Of a DNA stretch of 64,000 bases, positions 59,163-64,000 are shown one piece after another. Both the position numbers and the translations under genes were made by a program. The notes beneath the pieces are model-generated. The model was not told the DNA's origin and did not search any database. It was given only the letters and a program-made list of their open reading frames with translations. Origin of the DNA: an uncultured Tateyamaria sp. (GTDB lineage Bacteria > Pseudomonadota > Alphaproteobacteria > Rhodobacterales > Rhodobacteraceae); NCBI GenBank assembly GCA_905480645.1, contig CAJQRC010000021.1, positions 1 to 64,000 of the forward strand, given 5' to 3'. Each line of letters starts with the position of its first letter. The stretch's first letter is position 1.

Positions 59163-59460
59163 ATTATAAATCATTTTGCAAATGGGCTATACCTATCGAA
59201 TAATCTGATTTAAATTTATAGATACAAAGTGAGCATGGAGCACCGGAATTTCTAGTAATTGCAGCAGTTCAGATCAGTTGCTCCTAAAGAGGTGTAAATG
59301 GACAATGTAACTGCTAATATTGTTTTTCTAAGGTTCTTTGTGGGACAAATGTATTGAGTAATTCTAACGAACTGACAGTTGCTACTTGTGCGTTCTGTTG
59401 AGTAACCTGAGCAGCAGTCAAACCTGGTGAAACCTTCACCCTATTTAGAGGAATTGTAGT

Positions 59461-60621
59461 GTGGCGCACCGTCTAACACCATTGGAGCTAATGACTAAAC
59501 TTATCAGTTTCCCTACTGTCAGCCGTGATACAAATTTACCTTTAGTGGACTGGGTTGAAGAATATCTTGAAAGTCATGGAATTGCAGCGCATCGGTACTG
59601 CCACCCGGAACAACCAAAAGCAGCTTTGTTTGCCCACGTAGGGCCAGATATTGAGGGTGCAATTGTTTTGTCAGGCCATACAGATGTGGTGCCTGTTGAC
59701 GGGCAGCATTGGGATACCGACCCATTTGTCGTAACTGAAAAAATCGGTAAATATTTTGGTCGTGGTACTTGTGATATGAAAGGATTTGACGCGCTGGCAC
59801 TCTGGGCTTTGGTCGAGGCCCGATATGTTGGAGTATCAAAGCCTGTACAGTTAGCGTTTAGTTTTGATGAAGAGATAGGCTGTCTTGGAGCTCCCCCTAT
59901 GATAGCTGCTATGAGTGGTGTGGTCCCTAGAGGTGGCCCAGTAATTGTAGGCGAACCATCTATGATGCAGACAGTAACTAGCCACAAAGGCGGACAAGGT
60001 TTTGATACACATGTGGTTGGTTTTGAGGTCCATTCATCGCTGATGCATACTGGTGTGAGTGCCATCTTAGAGGGCGCAAAGATTATTGATTTTGCCAATC
60101 AACAAAATGCGATCTCTTTTTCTTCTGAGCCAACAACGCTTGGGTCTATGTTTGATCCCCCAGTAACAACATGGCACGTGGGACAGGTGTCCGGTGGTAC
60201 GGCTCATAATATTACGGCCAAAGACTGCCAGTTTTCAATGGATTTCAGAGCTGTGCCTGGCGATGATATCGTGGCGCTTAAGAAGTCATATATCAATCAT
60301 GTTCGAATGATTGAAACTGCGATGCAGAAAGTACACGCCGATACGAGAGTTGAGGTGAATACGCGCTTTGAGGTGCCCCCGCTTCAACCAGAAGATAACG
60401 GTATGGCAGAAAGTTTAGTGCGCCAAATTACAGGAGACAATGCGCGCCATGTAGTAAGTTATGGTACGGAAGCAGGTCAATTTCAGGCTGCTGGCTACTC
60501 AGCAGTTGTATGCGGCCCCGGGGATATTGCACAGGCTCACCAGCCAAATGAATTTATAACAGTAGCGCAATTCCAAGCGGGACATGCATTCATGCAGGAT
60601 TTAATATCAAGGCTGGTTTGA
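59461..60621 (+). CDS. M20 deacylase, acetylornithine deacetylase (ArgE) type
   Basis: This is a 386-residue zinc amidohydrolase beginning with GTG. The M20 metal sites are visible: HTDVVP (His), GTCDMKGFDAL (Asp), SFDEEIGCLG (Glu pair) and VGEPSMMQ (Glu/Asp region). Its closest class is ArgE, which removes the acetyl group from N-acetylornithine. In this context a general N-acyl amino acid deacylase fed by the peptide transporter is equally possible. A 298-bp gap precedes it; GAGGAATTGTA provides the ribosome site. Confidence 0.88.
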   Translation: MAHRLTPLELMTKLISFPTVSRDTNLPLVDWVEEYLESHGIAAHRYCHPEQPKAALFAHVGPDIEGAIVLSGHTDVVPVDGQHWDTDPFVVTEKIGKYFGRGTCDMKGFDALALWALVEARYVGVSKPVQLAFSFDEEIGCLGAPPMIAAMSGVVPRGGPVIVGEPSMMQTVTSHKGGQGFDTHVVGFEVHSSLMHTGVSAILEGAKIIDFANQQNAISFSSEPTTLGSMFDPPVTTWHVGQVSGGTAHNITAKDCQFSMDFRAVPGDDIVALKKSYINHVRMIETAMQKVHADTRVEVNTRFEVPPLQPEDNGMAESLVRQITGDNARHVVSYGTEAGQFQAAGYSAVVCGPGDIAQAHQPNEFITVAQFQAGHAFMQDLISRLV

Positions 60622-60683
60622 AAAGTATTCTCACAAATTAACAGTGACATCGGTGCGGTGCAAAGTAAATAAACCTATAATCA

Positions 60684-60881
60684 ATGGTTTTTGAAGGCCT
60701 TAAAGGTATGACTTTGTCAACTGATCTACGGCTCTTAATGATTTTAGTTTTGATAAAACTGGTGGTTTTTGTTTTTATTGGCAATGAAACGAGTGATCAA
60801 AATTCTAAATCTAACTTAACAAATGGTCTTGTGATAGCAACTCTGGTCATTTTTAGTGATGTAGGTCACGATCTTGACTGA
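60684..60881 (+). CDS. Possible small membrane protein
   Basis: This is a 65-codon ORF with one strong hydrophobic stretch (LRLLMILVLIKLVVFVFIG, residues 16-34) and a weaker second one. It lies between two M20 genes on the same strand. No family is recognised, and no clear ribosome site precedes it. It may be a real small membrane protein or chance. Confidence 0.25.
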   Translation: MVFEGLKGMTLSTDLRLLMILVLIKLVVFVFIGNETSDQNSKSNLTNGLVIATLVIFSDVGHDLD

Positions 60882-60957
60882 TTGAGTATTTACTATTTTT
60901 TATATGGGTTCACCCCAGATTTGATCAATTATGTAATCTGACTAAAAGGACTGTCTT

Positions 60958-62124
60958 ATGCCCATTAAAAATCGATTGGCGGAAACGCATGCGGAAATTA
61001 CTAGTTGGCGTCATCATCTGCATGCGTATCCAGAGTTGGGTTTTGATGTGCACGAAACTGCAGCCTTTGTGACCGAGCGTTTAAGAGGAATGGGGATTAA
61101 CGATATTACTAACGGTATTGGCCAAACGGGTGTTGTGGCCGTGATTAAAGGGTGTAAGGATACCAAAGGTCGAGTTGTAGGCTTGCGCGCAGATATGGAT
61201 GCTTTGCCAATTCTAGAGGCTAGTGGGGTAGACTATGCGTCCAAAGTGCCGGGCAAAATGCATGCTTGTGGACACGATGGGCACACCTCGATGCTGCTCG
61301 GTGCGGCACAATACCTATCAGAAAATCGGAATTTTGATGGAACTGTTGTTCTTATTTTTCAACCAGCAGAGGAAGGGGGTGGCGGTGGTCGTGAGATGGT
61401 AAATGATGGAATGCTAGATCGTTGGAATATTCAGGAAGTTTATGGCCTGCATAATACACCGGGTTTGCCTGTAGGAGAGTTCGCCATTCGATCAGGATCG
61501 ATTATGGCCTCTGCTGATGAGTTTGAGATTACAGTCACAGGTAAAGGCGGTCATGCTGCAGCCCCCCACGATTCGATCGACCCGAATGTCACTGCTGCAC
61601 ATATTATACTAGCGTTACAGAGCATAGCCAGTCGTAACGTTGATCCGTTAGAGGCAGCAGTTATTTCTGTGTGTGCGTTGCATTCAGATATAGATACTCA
61701 CAATATTATCCCACAGATGACCCGTATGACTGGGACGGTTCGAGCTTTAAAAGATTCCATCCGCAGCCAGGTTGAGGCCAGGATAAAAAAGATTGTGACC
61801 TCAACTGCTGAAGCCTATGACTGCAAGGCTCAAGTTGAATATCGTTTGGGTTATCCGGTCACTATAAACCATGACGCGCAAACAAAATATGCGGCTCAAG
61901 CAGCACGGACTGTGGCGGGAAACGTTGATATAGATATGCCACCAATTATGGCTGCCGAGGATTTTTCGTTTATGTTAAACAAGAGGCCAGGTGCTTACAT
62001 CATGTTAGGAAATGGAGATGGCGCTTTGCTGCATCATCCTGAATATCGTTTCAATGATGATGCGATCCCTGCAGGGTGTAGCTGGTACATTGAGATTGTA
62101 GAACAAAGAATGCCAATGCAATAA
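60958..62124 (+). CDS. M20 family amidohydrolase (hippurate hydrolase-like), copy 1
   Basis: This is a 388-residue M20D amidohydrolase. The sequence HACGHDGHTSMLLGAAQYL holds the metal-binding Cys/His, AEEGGGGGREMV the catalytic and metal Glu, and MAAEDFSFML the C-terminal segment, with the dimerisation domain between. Members cleave N-acyl amino acids or hippurate-like amides. It is followed after 30 nt by a close paralog of identical length, evidence of tandem duplication. Confidence 0.93.
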   Translation: MPIKNRLAETHAEITSWRHHLHAYPELGFDVHETAAFVTERLRGMGINDITNGIGQTGVVAVIKGCKDTKGRVVGLRADMDALPILEASGVDYASKVPGKMHACGHDGHTSMLLGAAQYLSENRNFDGTVVLIFQPAEEGGGGGREMVNDGMLDRWNIQEVYGLHNTPGLPVGEFAIRSGSIMASADEFEITVTGKGGHAAAPHDSIDPNVTAAHIILALQSIASRNVDPLEAAVISVCALHSDIDTHNIIPQMTRMTGTVRALKDSIRSQVEARIKKIVTSTAEAYDCKAQVEYRLGYPVTINHDAQTKYAAQAARTVAGNVDIDMPPIMAAEDFSFMLNKRPGAYIMLGNGDGALLHHPEYRFNDDAIPAGCSWYIEIVEQRMPMQ

Positions 62125-62154
62125 TTTATGAACGCCAAGGATAAGGAAGCAAAC

Positions 62155-63321
62155 ATGCCAATTAAAAATAGATTTGCGGAGCTGCATAGTGACATTGTTG
62201 AATGGCGTCGCGACATCCATGAGCATCCTGAGATTCAGTTTGATACACACCGTACTAGTGCGCTGGTAGCTGAAAAACTTCGTGAATTTGGCTGTGATGA
62301 AGTTGTCGAAGGCATTGGGCGCACAGGCGTGATTGGCATCATTAAAGGACGTAAAGATTTGTCGGAAAAAGTAATTGGATTGCGTGCGGATATGGATGCT
62401 TTACCGATCCAAGAGCAGACGGGTTTAGATTACGCATCTAAGATAGATGGAGCTATGCATGCTTGTGGCCATGATGGCCATACTGCCATGTTATTGGGGG
62501 CCTCACGTTATCTCGCAGAAACAAGGAATTTTAATGGGACAACTGTTGTTATCTTCCAACCTGCAGAAGAGGGGGGAGGTGGTGGTCGCGAGATGTGCAA
62601 TGATGGAATGATGGATCGCTGGGGGATAGATGAAGTTTATGGCATGCACAATTGGCCGGGATTGCCGGTTGGTGAATTTTCGATCCGAGCGGGTACATTT
62701 TTTGCAGCTACTGACTTGCTTAAAGTTGAATTTGAAGGGCGAGGAGGTCACGCCGCAAAACCTCAGGAAACAGTTGACACCCTGTTAATGGCAGCACACG
62801 CAGTAACTGCGTTGCAAAGCATTGTTAGTCGAAATGCTGATCCAATCGATCGCGTTGTTCTATCGATCACTTCGTTTGCAACCTCTTCAAATGCCTTCAA
62901 TGTTATTCCTCAGAAAGTTGAAATATTGGGTACTGTGAGAACAACATCTATAGAAATGCAGGATTTGGTTGAAAGTCGTGTTAAAGAAGTTTGTGAAGGC
63001 GTAGCCAACACATTCGGTGGTATCTCTAAAGTAGACTATAATCGGAATTATCCGGCTATGGTTAACTCTAAAGAGCAGACAGCGTTTGCTAAGGATGTTG
63101 CCTGTAAGATATCTGGTCGGTGCAATGAGGCTCCGTTGGTAATGGGCGGTGAGGATTTTTCTTTTATGTTAGAAGAGCGGCCTGGTGCCTATATTTTAGT
63201 TGGAAACGGTGACAGTGCTATGGTGCATCATCCGGAATATAACTTTAACGATGAAGCTATTACTGCGGGCTGCTCATGGTGGGCCGAGATCATTGAACAA
63301 AGGATGCCCTTGGAGGCATAA
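62155..63321 (+). CDS. M20 family amidohydrolase (hippurate hydrolase-like), copy 2
   Basis: This is a 388-residue paralog of the preceding gene with the same start (MPIKNR), the same metal motifs (HACGHDGHTAMLLGA, AEEGGGGGREMCNDG, MGGEDFSFMLEERPGAYILVGNGD) and the same end (WWAEIIEQRMP). The two clearly diverged, with different substrate-facing segments such as YGMHNWPG against YGLHNTPG. The start at 62155 is preferred; a 9-residue extension to 62128 is possible. Confidence 0.93.
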   Translation: MPIKNRFAELHSDIVEWRRDIHEHPEIQFDTHRTSALVAEKLREFGCDEVVEGIGRTGVIGIIKGRKDLSEKVIGLRADMDALPIQEQTGLDYASKIDGAMHACGHDGHTAMLLGASRYLAETRNFNGTTVVIFQPAEEGGGGGREMCNDGMMDRWGIDEVYGMHNWPGLPVGEFSIRAGTFFAATDLLKVEFEGRGGHAAKPQETVDTLLMAAHAVTALQSIVSRNADPIDRVVLSITSFATSSNAFNVIPQKVEILGTVRTTSIEMQDLVESRVKEVCEGVANTFGGISKVDYNRNYPAMVNSKEQTAFAKDVACKISGRCNEAPLVMGGEDFSFMLEERPGAYILVGNGDSAMVHHPEYNFNDEAITAGCSWWAEIIEQRMPLEA

Positions 63322-63580
63322 TACCGAGGGTTTCTAAGCTGTAGAAAGGGAAAACTCACGAAAATCCAACAGTTTATGGGTAAGCTGAAAGAGATAGATT
63401 GTACAGCCTATCGGCCATATTGGAGAGATATAACCTAATTTTTCTGTCTTTGTTTTATGTCTGATTTTCTAAGATGAATTATGAGAGGGTTAGGATTTGT
63501 GACATTCATAGCTGATATTTTATCAAAAAAGACATTAGAAACCAAACTAAACAATAGGTTGACCTGGCCGATAGTGGCCA

Positions 63581-64000
63581 TTATCCGCCTGTATGGCTCA
63601 TATGACGCGGCATTTGTCCATCAAGGCGCTGCCGCGAATAATCGAAATCGTGCCCTTTTGGTTTTTTAGAAATGGCAATCCGAATAGCATCCTCTAAAGG
63701 TTTGTTATCTTCTGTAGACCTTAAAGGTGCTCGCAAATCGGCCATATCTTCCTGCCCAAGGCACATGTAGATTTCGCCTGTACATGTTACCCGCACCCGA
63801 TTGCAGCTTTCACAAAAATTATGAGTGAGAGGTGTAATGAAACCTATTTTTTGTCCGGTCTCTTCTAGGCGCACGTATCTAGCAGGCCCACCTGTGCGTT
63901 CTGCTAACTCAGTGACTGTAAATTGCTCGGAATATTTTCTCTGGACTTCTTTAAGCGACCAATATTGTCCGAGCCTGTCTTCCGTACCCAAATCTCCCAT
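63581..64000 (-). CDS. moaA: GTP 3',8-cyclase MoaA, C-terminal part (cut by window edge)
   Basis: These 139 residues are the C-terminal portion of MoaA, the radical SAM enzyme that starts molybdenum cofactor synthesis. The second iron-sulfur site is visible as [18 protein letters not shown] (C-x2-C-x13-C), followed by the [13 protein letters not shown] segment and the C-terminal Gly-rich tail ending in MSHTGG. The N-terminal radical SAM domain lies past base 64000. Confidence 0.95.
   Translation of the reverse strand: MGDLGTEDRLGQYWSLKEVQRKYSEQFTVTELAERTGGPARYVRLEETGQKIGFITPLTHNFCESCNRVRVTCTGEIYMCLGQEDMADLRAPLRSTEDNKPLEDAIRIAISKKPKGHDFDYSRQRLDGQMPRHMSHTGG

Overview
This 64 kb window is chromosomal DNA of an alphaproteobacterium, almost certainly a low-GC member of the Rhodobacterales (roseobacter type). 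The reasons are an unbroken dcw order from mraZ to ftsZ followed by lpxC-bamD-recN; the bolA / J-domain protein / cobS / cobT block; DUF3422, DUF4177 and DUF2256 genes; separate pntA and pntB; malate synthase G; and an mraZ leader with a strong early terminator like the one that makes the sRNA UpsM in Rhodobacter. Species cannot be read from the sequence. Apart from a few decayed genes the region is ordinary core genome. I found no CRISPR array, prophage, intact insertion sequence, defence island, tRNA or rRNA, and no clearly new biological system.

Layout. 1-861 is a wrecked IS5-family transposase running off the left edge, followed by an AT-rich spacer and the UpsM-like leader. 1537-26203 (+ strand) holds mraZ, rsmH, ftsL, ftsI, murE, murF, mraY, murD, ftsW, murG, murC, murB, ddl, ftsQ, ftsA, ftsZ, lpxC, bamD and recN. 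It is interrupted by one opposite-strand FAD-dependent oxidoreductase between murD and ftsW. A ClC-family anion transporter or channel follows. 28037-33563 (- strand) carries pepP, cobT, cobS and a J-domain gene, divergent from bolA. 33896-35752 is an erosion zone with a DUF4177 gene, a decayed hotdog thioesterase and the 5' part of an IS1595-type transposase stopping against the gatB stop codon. 35753-41364 (- strand) has gatB, a frameshifted membrane-protein gene, an SDR and pepN. A photolyase/cryptochrome gene with an overlapping 51-codon DUF2256 gene, then glcB, follow on +. Next come a class-I glutamine amidotransferase-like hydrolase, an SDR, pntAB and DUF3422. 53256-63321 is a peptide/amino-acid scavenging block: a dipeptide-type ABC transporter (permeases and binding protein on -, fused ATPase on +), an ArgE-like deacetylase and two tandem M20 amidohydrolases. 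The window ends inside moaA.

How the genes work together. The dcw block makes the cytoplasmic peptidoglycan precursor (murE-F-D-C-B, ddl), the lipid intermediates (mraY, murG) and the divisome (ftsL, I, W, Q, A, Z). lpxC and bamD add outer-membrane assembly. Many junctions overlap by 1-13 nt, indicating translational coupling, and a strong terminator closes the run after ftsZ. The right-hand block would import oligopeptides or acylated amino acids and hydrolyse them in the cytoplasm.

The most useful second-look items are the UpsM-type leader, a 19-bp operator-like repeat duplicated exactly 100 bp apart before ftsW, the palindromes and hairpins around ftsA, glcB and the peptide transporter, and the decaying genes between bolA and the SDR.
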